Below are positions 33,539 through 44,900 of a stretch of DNA of 64,000 nt, piece by piece. A model generated the notes under the pieces. It saw nothing but the letters and a program-made list of their open reading frames with translations. It did no database searches and was not told the DNA's origin. This DNA comes from Mercenaria mercenaria (Eukaryota; Mollusca; Bivalvia; Venerida; Veneridae). The stretch spans positions 22,790,001 through 22,854,000 of the forward strand of contig NC_069365.1 in assembly GCF_021730395.1 (NCBI RefSeq), written 5' to 3'. Position numbers and translations under genes: made by a program. Every line of letters begins with the position of its first letter. The first letter of the stretch is position 1.

Positions 33539-35074
33539 ATGGCGAATAGGGCGTTTTCTTCCACCTCATGCAGCCTCAAATATGCATCTGTGATTTTACT
33601 TGTAGTTTTAATTCTACATATAATTGGATTTTCTTTACCTAGATGGGTTACTGTGGAGTTTAACATATCTGTAGATGAGAAAGTAAGAACAGAGAATGGC
33701 TATCATGCCGGTCTCTGGCAACACTGTGGCTGTGCTAGTGTGTTCTACTCTGGCGTATGTCTGTGTTTCTCAAGAACAAATGATCCAGGTATGTATATTT
33801 GTGATCGACATGCATTTTTTTAAAAAAGGTAACATGAATTAGTCGTATGTTAATGTTATAAAAGCTAATGATTCGTATTCGAGGATATTTACCGAAATAT
33901 TACATGCCGCGATAGCAAGAAATATATCGTAAAAAGTAAAAAGAGGACCATGAAGGCGCTTAGCCGCTCACCTGACATTAATCTTGAATGCATAGTCAAT
34001 ACGTTTTGTTCAGGAACCATTTCAACAAAAAAGGTCGATGAAAGGCTGCTACAAAGTTTGATATATTTACAATCGTTTTATTTCTATAATATCACCTAGT
34101 GACCTTATCTAAAACCCCAAATAACCTGGTATGGATCTTGATACAGATTTAAAAAAACTTTATTTTCTGTCGATAGAAGGAATAGAATTATACGGTCACC
34201 GAATTCATTTTCGCGTGAAGTTACATTACGCTACCCCTACCCCAAAATCACAACAAACTTAGTTCGGGTGTTTTACTGATTTACCTCTTTCTAAATCTTA
34301 GTATTTTACATTCTCATTCATCAGTGTTTCACCACAGGCGTGAAACGAATCATGGAACGTGAGAAAAAGTTTTCTTTTCAAAAGAGGTCTTTATAACTAA
34401 AAATGGCGACTTCATTGCGAAATGGTTTGAATGCAGCATAATTTATAAAATACGCCAATACGTCAACTTTGCTTAAAATACTGATCATGTTATTTTTGAA
34501 AGTTGCTTTAAATATACTTTCTATATGATAAAGCTTTTTTCATATTTTTTTTTATTCAAAGTACCGTTCAAAGCAAATCGATACTTGTTGACTGAACAGA
34601 ACGATTTACGAAAACAGTCTGACGAAACTGAAATCATTGTTCATCAAAAATGCTCGTCAATGGTCGTGTTTGAAGGTTTACAGAGAAAAAAGTTAAGAAA
34701 TATCAAACATGTAAAATACGCATTCTATGAGGAATATGATGCATTTTTACATTAAACAAAATGTCAAAACGGAACCCAACTTCAAATTAGGCGAATCCAC
34801 CTTAAGATTTGCTCAAAGATGTGACCTGTAGAGCTGCTGACGCTTACAGGCGCTTACGGGCTGTCATATAAGCTCTTCACTTGCCCTTCATAGCGTTCAG
34901 GTGAGCTACCCAATTAATTTGAAAGTCTGGGACATTGCCAACTTTATTCTAAGTGTTTGCACTTTTACCGAGAGTATGTTATATTTGTATTGAAATTTCT
35001 ATAAATTGCAGCTCTGACTTCCGTTGGAATGTGTTAATGGTAATTTACCATCTATAGGTTATTCTGAGGTTTTG

Positions 35075-35116
<42 letters not shown>

Positions 35117-37826
35117 TTTATAACGATATATTGATGGACAACAGTGAACATTTGTTACTATATGCCTTAACTCATGTTATTATTATTTTTTTTTTTTGTT
35201 ACTAGCATGGTTCAAGATGGTGCAAGTTGCTGAAACCCTCGGACTTATTGGTTTAATCATCTCTATGTTTTTGTCTCTGGCTCTGATGTGCTACAAACAG
35301 AACAAGAAGTATAAAATCATCAACCTGATCATTGTGCTCATCTCAGGTAATTTAGTACAGAGATTCCATTTCATTGAACTCCAAAAACTTATAGGCTTAC
35401 ATTGCTATCACTGATATGCAAGATTAATAAAACAAAAACTTACATTTTACTTCACAGAGTAACTACAGTAAGGGGAACAATAACCTGCTTGTTGCGATTT
35501 CGCTTGATAACAGCGATTTATGATTGTACCGTTTCACTTCTAAAATAGTAAGTTATACCAGATTTATATAGCGCCATCTTTTATGAAAAACACGTTCAAA
35601 GGCGCTGTACACAAGACCAGATAATTATATACAATGTAATTTGAACCCTAAGCATGACCTTGACTTTTGAGGCAGGGAACAAGATTTCTCTTAGCTAAAG
35701 TCCATCAAGATGTGACGTCACCTTTTATATCGTAAGACTGTAAAAAAAAGATATAGAGAATCCGTCATTGGTCTTCGGTGAAGATCGGGAAATCCCAACC
35801 CGAGGGCGCTCCGCTCAAGTCTTAAACGAGGCTGTGCGATCGGTGCACCCGAGGGTTTGGATTTCTGATCTTCACCGAACACCAATGATGGATTCTATTT
35901 CTCACTTACAAAAAATTACAACAACAGAAATAATGAAAACAAGCATGAAAATATGGAACTATTTAAAACGCGGGAAATTGACGTCCGTAAGCAGAAGTGA
36001 CGTCATGATATTTCAATGACGCGCAATAACAAAGTTCTGCTTTAGTTTTATCGTTTGTAGCGTAACGGTACGTTCTTATCATAAAGTAACGAATTTTGAA
36101 TCGAGAAATACACTATAAGGAACGGAGAGAAAAGATATTTAAAGGTACCTGATTTTTAATTATTTTACATAAATAGTATTATATTCAGTGCATGAAGTAG
36201 TCCGTCACAGGAGTGTGGGATAACCCATGTGAGAAGATACTTTCCAGCATTTCTAAAAATAGATTTTTCTGTCCGATAAGTGAGAAATAGAGAATCCATC
36301 ATTGGTCTTCTGTTAAGTTCAGAAAATCCCAACCCGAGTGCGCACCGTTCAAGTCTTAAACGAGGCTGAGCCGAGTTTAAGACTTGAGCGGTGCGCCCGA
36401 GGGTTGGGATTTCCGATCTTCACCGAACACCAATGATAGGTTCTATTTCTCACTTACCACAACAGAAACAGTAAAAACAAGCATAAAAATATGAAACTAC
36501 TTAAAACACGGGAAATTGGCGTCCGTAAGCAGAAGTGACGTCGTGATATTTCAGTGACCCACAATAACAAAGTTCCGCTTTAGTTTTATCGTTTGTAACG
36601 TAACGGTACGTTCTTATCATAAAGTAATGAATTTTGAATCGAGAAATACACTATAAGGAACGGAGAGAAAAGATAAAGGTACCTGATTTTTAATTATTTT
36701 ACATAAATAATATGTATATTCAGCGCATGAAGGAGTCCGTCACTGGAGTGTGGGATAACCCATGTGAGATAAGATTTTCCAGCACTTCTAAAAATAGAGA
36801 TTTTTCTGTCCGATAAGTGAGAAATAGAGAATCTATCATTGGTCTTCGGTTAAGATCAGAAAATCCCAACCCGAGGGCGCTCCGCTCAAGTCTTATACGA
36901 GGCTAAGCCGAGTTTAAGACTTGATCGGTGCGCCCGAGGGTTGGGATTTTCGATCTTCACTGAACACCAATGATGGATTCTATTTCTCACTTACCACAAC
37001 AGAAACAATAAAAACAAGCTATTTCAAACGCGGGTAACTGACGTCCGTAGGCAGAAGTGACGTCATGACATTTCAGTGACGCACAATAACAAAGTTCCGC
37101 TTTAGTTTTATCGTTTGCAGCGTAATGGTACGTTCTTATCGTTTAAGACTTGAGCGGAGCGCCCTCGGGTTGGGATTTTCTGATCTTAACCGAAGACCAA
37201 TGATAGATTCTCTATATCTTTGTATACGTATTTGTTTGTATTTTTGCAATTTATTCTGTAAAGCACTTTTGAACGTGTACAAGTGCATGAAAAGAGTGTT
37301 AGATTCTATATAAATGTGGTATAATAATAATAATAATAGTAATTCACTTCATCCCTCAAAGAGGTTGTTCCGTAACTTACCAGGTGTATCTCTCATAACA
37401 TCAGTTTGAAAATATGTAATTGGAAAATTCTTCATTTCAGGTGCACTGCTGTTGATTGGAGTTATCGTGTTTGGAATTAAAACAAAGGAAAATCTTAAAG
37501 AATTGAGCAATTATTCGGACGCAGTCGAATTCAAAGGAGGTTATGGGGAGCTTAGTTATGCTTTTGTTCTCTGTACCGTTGCTGGATGCGTTTGCATAGT
37601 CGTGTGTGCGCCTCTCTTCCTGCGAGACGTTTACACTAACACTTCAGAAACCTCTCATGATGCTTCTGTACATTACACAGCTCAGTCCCCTCCGCAAGGT
37701 TATGTGCAAGGCGGTCAGCAACCAGTTCAAAATGTACCTACACACCTACAAGCGCAGTACGGGCCTCCGCCAGCATATGCACAATATTATCAGCAGGATA
37801 ATAGTGGAATACCGTACAAGGCGTAG
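33539..37826 (+). CDS. Claudin/PMP22-superfamily tetraspan membrane protein, copy 1 (three exons)
   Basis: Exons are 33539-33788, 35206-35346 and 37441-37826. Both junctions are phase 1 with GT..AG introns, and together they give 258 residues. Exon 1 encodes MANRAFSS and a first membrane segment (about residues 15-34). The first extracellular loop follows, with W36, an N-glycosylation sequon at N42 and GLW(58-60)..C63/C65..C74/C76, the W...GLW..C..C hallmark of claudins and relatives. Membrane segments 2 (about 92-112), 3 (121-142) and 4 (168-191) lie in exons 2 and 3. The second loop has sequon N154. A 67-residue Gln/Pro/Tyr-rich cytoplasmic tail contains PPPAY and ends GIPYKA. Family members serve cell contacts, channel regulation or membrane traffic; the specific role is unknown. 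I prefer this ATG because it is the one conserved in copy 2. A full-length, apparently functional gene. Confidence 0.9.
35077..35113. repeat. Poly(T) run in intron 1
   Basis: 37 consecutive T residues, about 90 bases upstream of the exon 2 acceptor. A second T-rich run (35185-35198) forms the acceptor's pyrimidine tract. A poly(A)-tailed antisense insertion is possible, but I see no element body beside it. Confidence 0.95.
35206..35346 (+). CDS. Claudin-like gene 1, exon 2
   Basis: Acceptor TTTTTGTTACTAG; donor TCAG|GTAATT. The exon encodes AWFKMVQVAETLGLIGLI and on to KIINLIIVLIS, that is membrane segment 2, the short basic cytoplasmic loop (YKQNKKYK) and the start of segment 3. The corresponding exon of copy 2 would lie about 200 bp beyond the right edge of the window, judged from the aligned intron. 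Confidence 0.9.
35540..35640. repeat. Interspersed repeat fragment with a gcgcc/ggcgctgtac motif
   Basis: tttatatagcgccatctttt and ttcaaaggcgctgtacac resemble the inverted tail phrase gtaaagcacttttgaacgtg...tatataaat at 37253-37320. Probably an old SINE or LINE tail in intron 2. Confidence 0.45.
35752..37215. repeat. Array of ~530 bp hairpin-bearing units in intron 2
   Basis: Three units plus a part. Each consists of a long hairpin (35755-35910, 36284-36460 and 36816-36996; the last, 37141-37212, keeps only one arm) followed by a body of about 250 bp. The arms carry cattggtcttcggt, aatcccaacccgagggcgc and cgctcaagtcttaaacgagg and their mirror images. The body carries gcagaagtgacgtcatga, tagttttatcgtttgtagcg and cactataaggaacggagaga. 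Units 2 and 3 are highly similar with a period near 533 bp. The body, with a different hairpin, also occurs at 20.3 kb. Confidence 0.9.
37250..37345 (+). repeat. SINE/LINE-like tail with (ATA)n
   Basis: ctgtaaagcacttttgaacg, then gattctatataaatgtggta and a run of ATA triplets. This is a common 3' end style of animal retroposons. No head is recognisable because the hairpin array abuts it. Confidence 0.55.
37441..37826 (+). CDS. Claudin-like gene 1, exon 3
   Basis: Acceptor CTTCATTTCAG. Encodes the rest of membrane segment 3, the second extracellular loop (ELSNYSDAVEFKGGYGELS), segment 4 and the whole cytoplasmic tail to TAG at 37824-37826. The tail is low complexity (QSPPQGYVQGGQQPVQN, YGPPPAYAQYYQQ) and could bind WW-type domains. 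It has no C-terminal PDZ-ligand pattern of classical claudins (ending YV); the last residues are YKA. Confidence 0.9.
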
Positions 37827-37827
37827 C

Positions 37828-37978
37828 CAGATAGTATTTAACATTTAGCTTCAATGTTTGCATTCAGATAGTATTAAACATTCAGCTTCGATAATTGCAT
37901 TCAGATAGTATTAAACATTCAGCTTCAATAATTGCATTCAGATAGTATTGAACATTCAGCTTCAGTATTTTTGCATTT
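37828..37978 (+). repeat. Four 37 bp tandem repeats directly after the stop codon (3' UTR)
   Basis: Copies start at 37828, 37865, 37902 and 37939, each cagatagtattaaacattca with small changes, then gcttcaataattgcatt. They begin two bases after the TAG, so any mature mRNA of this gene would carry them. Confidence 0.93.
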
Positions 37979-38504
37979 ATAAACTTTAAACATGTATCTT
38001 CCATACAAAAAGAGCGATGAAAATGTTAGCAGCGCTGAAGTTTAGAAAAAGCTCAGTACGAGATGTGTATGGCAGTATGCTGTGCAGAATAAGGAAACAT
38101 AACCTTTCTCATTAATTTTTTTTCTTCATATTGATAGAGAGGTGAATATCTATGTATAAAAGGTTTATAGATGGAACTCATACCTTTCACTGTTTCATTT
38201 GTTTTACCTAAAATATGAAAAAGCTTTAAAATTTGAACTACAAGAGCGACTCCGCGGAATAAAAGAATAATTTCCAAATTTTAAATTGAACGTTAACGTT
38301 GCTTTACATGATAATATTATAATGACATAAACGTCTTAAGAGGTGCTTGTTAAAAACTGGCCGATTGTGTTTATCTGGGGGAAATGTTTATCAAGTCGAA
38401 ACGTTTCCGGAAAACTTCTCGCTATATTAGTGTTTAAATTTAATACTATTGTGATCGAATTTCGTAGCGATCACGGCCTGGTGTGGCTGTGCGTACTTTC
38501 TGGT

Positions 38505-40414
38505 CAAATACTTATAGCAGGTTTTTTACCAGGAAGGTATATAGGAGACAACATAAGGTTAATCTATGACATAATGTACTTTACAGAAAAAAATAATATA
38601 ACTGGCATGCTTTTACTACTGGATTTTGCTACTGCTTTTGACTCTCTGTCATGGTCATTCATGTATAAAACTCTTAAATTATTTAATTTTGGTGAATCTT
38701 AATAATTCTGAATTTCTACTGTCACAATATGCAGATGACACAACTGTACTATTAGATGGAAGTGAAGCATCTCTCAGAAACACAATGCTAACATTAAACT
38801 CCTATGCCAAAATTTCTGGATTATGTATTAATGTAGAAAAAAACAAAAGCTGTTTGGATAGGAGCAATGAAAAATAGTCATTTAAGGTTATGTACTGATC
38901 TGGGTCTACATTGGGAACAAGAACAATTTAAATTACTGGGTGTAACCTTTACACTAAATCTGAATAATATTGTTATTGCAAACTACTATTCAAAAATAGA
39001 GGAAATTAAAAACTTATTAACACAATGGTCTAAAAGAATGATCACACCAATAGGCAAGAATATAGTTATTAAGACGTTAGCTATGTCAAAATTGAATCAC
39101 CTAATATTAAGTTTACCAAACCCGAACATAGAAATAACTAAATCAATACAAAACCTATTTTATAAGTTTCTGTGGAATTCTGGACCTGATAAGATAAAGA
39201 GAACAGTCATAACACAATCTTATAATTATGGTGGCATTAGACTGGTGAACTTAGAAACCTTTATGACATCTCTTAAAATTACATGGCTTAGAAGGTACCT
39301 CACCTATAATACTAAATACTTTAACTTTATCACACAGATCCATTTCTTAATACATTTCACAGTTTTGGTGCTGACTTTCTAAAAAACAAACTACATAATG
39401 TGAAAACCCCTTTTTGGAAAGATGTTTTCCAGGAATATATAAAACTCAGTATGCAATATCCAAAATCATGGAAAGATTTCTGTGTTTTACCAGTTTGGCA
39501 TAATAGTATGTTTAAAATAGGAGGAGCAAGTTACTGTTTTTCGAGATTCTTTAAAAAGGGAGTAAAATTGGTGAATGACTTCCTGGACAGAAATGGAAAT
39601 CTGTTATCGTTTAACAGTTTTATAAATATATATAATATTCAAACTAACTTTCTTCAGTACCAAGGTATAATTGAATCTATTAGGGAATTTTTAGATAAAT
39701 TAAGATTTCCTCATTATGCTGTCAAAGAGCAAAATCCTTTGCAACCTTTACCAATAAAAATCATTCAGAGTGCAAATAAAGGTTGTAGGTGTATTTATGA
39801 CTTTTTGTCAAGCTTTCATAAGTTACCAGATTCAAGTAGAAAATGGAGAGACAAATTAAATTTAAATGCTAATTTCAACTGGAAATTTATATACAATTGT
39901 CCATTTGCAATAACAAAGGACCCAAAACTTCAGTGGTTTCAGTTCAAAATAAATCACAGAATTATTGGCACAAACTATTTATTAGAAAAAAATGAGGAAA
40001 AGAAATGATAATCTCTGTACTCTATGTCACAATCACTCAGAAACCATAGAGCATTTATTTGCAGACTGCCAAATTTCACTAACATTTTGGGAAGAAGTTA
40101 AAAGATGGATAAAAAGAAAATGTCCTAATGCAGATATTGACTGGTCAATATCAGATATTTTATTAGGTAATTCAAATTTCAGTGCAGCTACTCTATTATT
40201 AATCTTGATTGGAAAATACACTATTTATCAAAGTAAATTTGAGGCGGCGGTCCCTACCTTACAGATGTTTATTAATAGTTTAAGAATACATTTAAAAACT
40301 GAGAAGTATGTCGCTAAAAAGACCCAAAATATGAATAGCTTTGATAGAAAATGGAATAGTTTTAGGACTCTACTTGTAGATGGTGAAGTAACACGTGGGT
40401 CTGGGGCTTCATAG
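38505..40414 (+). pseudogene. LINE ORF2 (L1/Tx1-like) in five broken pieces
   Basis: Pieces in order: early palm to LFNFGES; after an internal deletion of roughly 130 residues, EFLLSQYADDTTVLLDGS with the catalytic YADD and LCINVEKNKS; then LGVTFTLNLNNIVIANYYSK, RMITPIGKNIVIKTLAMSKL and YGGIRLVNLETF (38867-39382); a C-terminal region PFWKDVFQEY to FQFKINHRIIGTNYLLEK (39400-40008); and CTLCHNHSETIEHLFADC (39992-40414), a C..C...H...C finger. Frame changes occur near 38875, 39385 and 39990, the last at an A run. Cannot encode an active enzyme. Confidence 0.85.
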
Positions 40415-40740
40415 TGCCTGCGCCTGTTGTCGTTTTTGTTTTCTTTGTTCTGTTTTTATTTCTCAGTAAAAAATTTAACTTAGATCTGAATTACATGCTA
40501 TCTATGGAGCATATTATTAGCTTTTCATTAATGGATATTTTTACTGACTCTTTTCCATTCTGACCTTGTACTTTTTAAACTACATTTTTTCCTTTTTTTC
40601 CATATAACTTGTTGAACAAGTTACTTTAGAGAAGATATGCAACTCTGCAATCTCCACACAAAAGTATCTGTTAGAGTTTCCTCCCCTAGATCAATACCTT
40701 GTTAATGATAAAGGCTATATACCAATAAAAGAAATTGTTC
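38505..40740 (+). mobile_element. Decayed L1/Tx1-like LINE, 3' portion
   Basis: Begins within the reverse transcriptase (GFLPGRYIGDNIRLIYD, MLLLLDFATAFDSLSW) and continues to the end of ORF2. After the last coding piece (stop at 40412-40414) there is a 3' UTR of about 320 bp ending near an AT-rich ataccaataaaag segment. Domain order and the phrase NLT/MITPIGK..V.K.L are those of the L1/Tx1 clade rather than of the CR1/L2-like LINEs elsewhere in the window. Confidence 0.82.
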
Positions 40741-41864
40741 TTTGTTTCATATAAAATTCAGCTACTTCAGACCAATTTTGTTACAGTTTCTAGATTTTCA
40801 CTCCGTCGTAGACCTATTTTCCACAAGATATCCATACATTTGCTTCAAGAAAACGAAAAGAAAAGGGGGTGTTGAATAGTATGCAGTGAAATGCAAGTCA
40901 ACTGAAGTCAGGTACCCTCATATTGCCGCATTTCAGAAAGCGGTCCGCAGAATAAACACCCTACTTTCGTTTTCAAGTAAACAACTCGAAAACGTGCGAG
41001 TATTAGCATGAAACGTGTCCTATTTTATGTAAAATTCATTCCACGAGTGAAATAATGCCCATTTGGCCCCCGATTTACGCGCAAATGCGCGAAAAATGGA
41101 AAAATTAGGATCTATTTATTAGGCACTTCTTTCGACTACACCACGGAAGCACATTTTGGACCGAATTACTGCATTGTAACCTAAAAAACCTTGCGGTTAA
41201 ACGTAAGCAAGGTAACTATGTATGCTAATTAAGCCGCTAATTTATTGTGTGTAATTGGATTTCTGGAACCTACTGGTCAACTTGTCCTTGTCATTTTCGT
41301 ATTCGTTTCCTTTTCTTTCGAGCAAGGATACCAAATTATAATACAGCTATTAACGATATTAATGTAAACCCAAACATTGCAAGTTAAGTTTATTTACTGA
41401 TTAGTTACTCAAACAGTATTTGAAAAACTATCTGATCATGTGCACGGTCTTTTCACTGTTAATATATTACTAGTCTTTCTTTTTAGAATAGTCTCCATCC
41501 GGAACACAACATGTATTACTTGATGATATTAAACAATGTATATCATTATTTGCATAGACATGTACATTTATGCACTTTCAAACAATTCTGGTTTATGTAG
41601 GTGGATTTATTTCTCCAACTACGCTTGATATTATATATGTTAATATCTCTTCTGGCATACAAAATCAATTTTGTGATGAATGTATGATACTTTTGATGTG
41701 GAAAATGAAATAAATTATAAAAAAAATCATTTTCAAATCCCTTGATAAATGACAGAGTTATGGACCAGACAAGAAACACATTTGACTTCTACGTGTGTCC
41801 TTGATCTTGGAGCTAGGGGTCTGGGTCTTGTGCAGGACAAGTCATCTCAATATAAATCGGTATG
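40741..41864. other. Unassigned, with some repeat-like text
   Basis: 40900-41220 (phrases such as tttacgcgcaaatgcgcgaa, which contains the perfect palindrome cgcgcaaatgcgcg minus loop) looks like an interspersed repeat, but I see no second copy here. Nothing coding. Confidence 0.35.
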
Positions 41865-42445
41865 ATATGTTAATACAGTTCTTAAGTTTATGAAAATAAT
41901 TATGCAAATCCATTTCTTAAAAAGTCGCAAGAGTTCGAAACTGTTGTTAAAGATAACATGTAAGAATGACTTGGTATTTAACCTACTTCTCGTTTACATG
42001 AGTCAACAATGTTGTTGTACTTATAAAACAGACTGGCCCGGTTTATAGGTTGGTCAGGTGTGCGGATATGCGATGTGTATTGTATTTTGTCATTATTTTT
42101 GAGCATGGATCGGTACAGTTCGATTACTAGGTCATACGAGTTTACACGTTTTCAAACCAGAAATTCTCTACTTACAAAATAGCCTTTCTACATTTTGATT
42201 ATGTTTTGTTTTAGCTTGAGATCATGTTTTTTTCTTATTCAAGACAAACTAAAATATGGAACCCTGAGTTAAGGTTACAAAATTCAGTTTTTAATGTTTA
42301 CAAACATGATGTTTACGAAAACGAACTGTAGTGCATTGTCCGTAAGAATTGACCTGGCACTCATTAATCTTCGCTAATATTTTTTCGGGCGTTTTCGTTA
42401 ATTTACGCAGTATATGTATCCTGAAAACATCTCCATAACTATAGT
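41865..42445 (+). repeat. Block duplicated at 52670-53062 (with a MITE inside this copy)
   Basis: aattatgcaaatccatttct, tcaacaatgttgttgtactt, aaacagactggcccggt and tataggttggtcagg align with 52.7-52.9 kb. After the MITE, ttcgggcgttttcg and tttgtatcctgaaaat-type text aligns with 52.98-53.06 kb. Noncoding. Confidence 0.9.
42116..42328 (+). mobile_element. MITE with CAGTTCG ends and TA duplication (copy 2)
   Basis: Starts CAGTTCGATTACTAGGTCAT, ends CGAAAACGAACTG, with TA at 42114-42115 and 42329-42330. Matches the copy at 11046-11256 throughout. The paralogous site at about 52919 reads gatcgg-CA-gtgc, so the element is absent there. Confidence 0.9.
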
Positions 42446-42499
42446 AACGTAGTACTGAAGGCGAGCTTTTGTGATCACCCTGTGTCGGTCATCTGTCAC

Positions 42500-43560
42500 C
42501 CGTCGTCAACAGTTTGACTATTAATATTAGAGGTCACAATTTTGGCCCAGTTTTAATTAAACTTGGTCAAAATGTTACCCTCAATAAAATTTTGAACGAC
42601 TTCGATATTGGGTTAACTGGGGTCAAAAACTAGGTCACCAGGTCAAACTAAAGGCAAAGCTTGTTAACACTCTAGTGGCCACATGTATGACAATATCTCT
42701 ATGAAACTTGGTCAGAGTATTAATCTTGATGACCAGTAGGCGTAGTTTATATTTGGGTCATGTGGGGTTAAACACCAAGTCAAAAAATCAAAGGAAAAGA
42801 TTGTTAACACTCTAGAGGCCATATTTATGATTGTATCTTTATGAAACTTAGTCATGACATTATTCTTGGTGATTTTTCGGATGACATTAATTCTTGATCA
42901 AGTGTGGTCAAAAACCAGGTCAAATCAAAAGTATAACTTGTTAACACTCTAGAGACCTAATTTTAAGTTTGAAACTCATGAGAATTGATCAGAATGTTTG
43001 CCTTGACGATCTGCGGGTTAAGTTTGAATCTGGGTTATGTGTGGTCAAACACTAGGTCAGCAGGTCAAATCAAAGGAAAAGCTAGTTAACACTCTAGAAG
43101 CCAAGTTTATGAATATATCTTCATGAAACTTGGTCAGAAGGTTAATCTAGATGATGTTTAGATTAGGTTTAAATCTGGATTAGGTGTGGGCAAAAACTTG
43201 GTCACCAGGTCAAATCAAAGGAAAAGCTAGTTAACACTCTAGAGGCCAAATTTATAATAATATATTCATGAAAATTGGTCAGAATGTTAATCTTGGTGAT
43301 CTTAAGGCCAAATTTGAATCTGGGTATTTTGGGATCAAAAACAAGGTCACCAGGTCAAATCAAAGGAAAAGCTAGTTAACACTCTAGAGACCACGTTTAT
43401 GACAGTATCTTAATGAAACTTGGTCAGAATCTTAATCTTAATGATTTTAATGTCAGTTCCAATCTAGGTCAGGCGGGGTAAAAAAGTAGGTCACCAGGTC
43501 AAATCAAATGTAAAGCTTGATAACATCTAGAGTCCACATTTATCAGGGGTAAATATACAT
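42500..43560 (+). repeat. Satellite, ~143 bp units, seven or more copies
   Basis: The phrase gttaacactctagaggccac and its variants recur at about 42663, 42802, 42940, 43085, 43230 and 43375, with a last diverged one near 43519. Each is followed by tatgaaacttggtcagaatg and aggtcaccaggtcaaatcaa. Periods are 138-146 bp, close to a nucleosome core. Confidence 0.92.
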
Positions 43561-44049
43561 GTAATTTGCCCCTTTAATGGAAGTTAAAAGCAATGATAAA
43601 CATTCGAAGTAATATTCTTTTTTTTCATATAGAATACAACTGATGAATGACACCAATTTGTGATACATAAATGTAACAAAGTATGAAACTAGAAAACATA
43701 TTATGTGTGTATGTAAGGTGCAATGATCATCCTTTTATCAATATGACAAAGTTTGAATTTCCTAGAGAGAAACTGCTTGATTATTGTATTAGGGTTCCAT
43801 TATTATAAAATACTATAGGCGATTTCCCGTGAGTTTGTTTGTTTTTTTTTTGTATGTTTAGTGTAGCCAGACTTTGAAGTCGGACAACAGTTTTATTCTT
43901 TAAATAAAAAAAAACTTGTCATGCGCCGAACAACGCAAAATAGTTCTAAAAAATCTTAAAAAACGATCATTCATCTAATTTAGCGTTAGTTTTCCACACG
44001 TATGGTAGTGAGTTCGAATCCCATTTTTTGTTACTTTTTATGTCCCCCT

Positions 44050-44700
44050 TCGAAGAAGGAGGGGTATATTGTTTTGCAGATGTCAGTCGGTCGGTCGCTC
44101 TGTAGACCAGTTGGTTTCCGGATGATAACTCAAGGAATGCTTGAGCCAAGGATCATGAAACTTGATATGGAGATTGGTCATGACCAGCAGATGCCCCTAT
44201 TAATTTTGAGGTCAGTCAGTCAAAGGTCAAGGTCACAGAGATCTGGAACAGTTAAATGGTTTCCGGATGATAACTCAAGAACGCTTGGGCCTAGGATCAT
44301 GAAAGTTGATTAGAAAGTTAGTCATGACCAACTGATGACTCTTATAGATTTTGGGGCCAGTATGTGAAAGGTCAAGGTCACAGTGACCCAGAACAGTTAA
44401 ACGGTTTCCGGATTATTACTCAAGAATGCTTGTGCCTAAGATCATGAAACTTAATAGGGAGGTTGGCCATGATCAGCAGAAGACCTTTATTGGTTTTTAG
44501 GTCAGTATGTCAGAGATCAAGGTCACAGTGTCCCGGAATAGTTAAACGATTTCCGGATGATAACTCAAGAACTCTTGAACCTAGGATCATGAAAGTTGAT
44601 AGGGAGGTTGGTCATGACCAGCAGATGAACTGTTTTGATTCTGGGGCTTGAAGGTAAAAGGTCAAGGTCACATTGACCCAGAACTATTAAATGTTACAGG
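44050..44700 (+). repeat. Satellite, ~145 bp units, four to five copies
   Basis: ggtttccggatgataactca (44111, 44260, 44403, 44549 and a last diverged start), each followed by ggatcatgaaacttgat, ggtcatgaccagcagatg and aaggtcaaggtcacagtgac. Just upstream (44000-44035) lies agtgagttcgaatcccat, which resembles the T arm of a tRNA. Confidence 0.9.
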
Positions 44701-44727
44701 AAGATAACTCAATGATTATCTACGGCT

Positions 44728-44900
44728 GATGTTCAGGACACACATGTTATTGCACAACACCGCATACACGTCGAAAGAGCAATTTGAAAAGTGTAAAATT
44801 TCCGCATATTTGACCGAAAGCTACCGATAAAATCTGCTGGTGTTGTCAACCAAATTTGGTCTGTTTGTTGTCTGCTGTCTAACTTTCAAAATCCCATCAT
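44728..44900 (+). pseudogene. DDE transposase relic (PIF/ISL2EU-type C-terminal end)
   Basis: One frame reads IAQHRIHVERAI, stop, KV, stop, NFRIFDRKLPIKSAGVVNQ, IWSVCCLLSNFQNPI. HVERAI..(I/V)KNF is the conserved region around the last catalytic Glu of DDE_4-type endonucleases found with THAP-type transposons in many marine animals. Two in-frame stops are present and nothing of the N-terminal half is recognisable nearby, so this is a dead plain DNA transposon. It directly follows the satellite, which may be part of the same old insertion. Confidence 0.78.

Noticed and set aside
33539-33823. Claudin-like exon 1 read through into the intron as a 94-residue protein
   Set aside because: A strong donor at 33788, conserved in copy 2, and phase-matched exons 2 and 3 show it is spliced.
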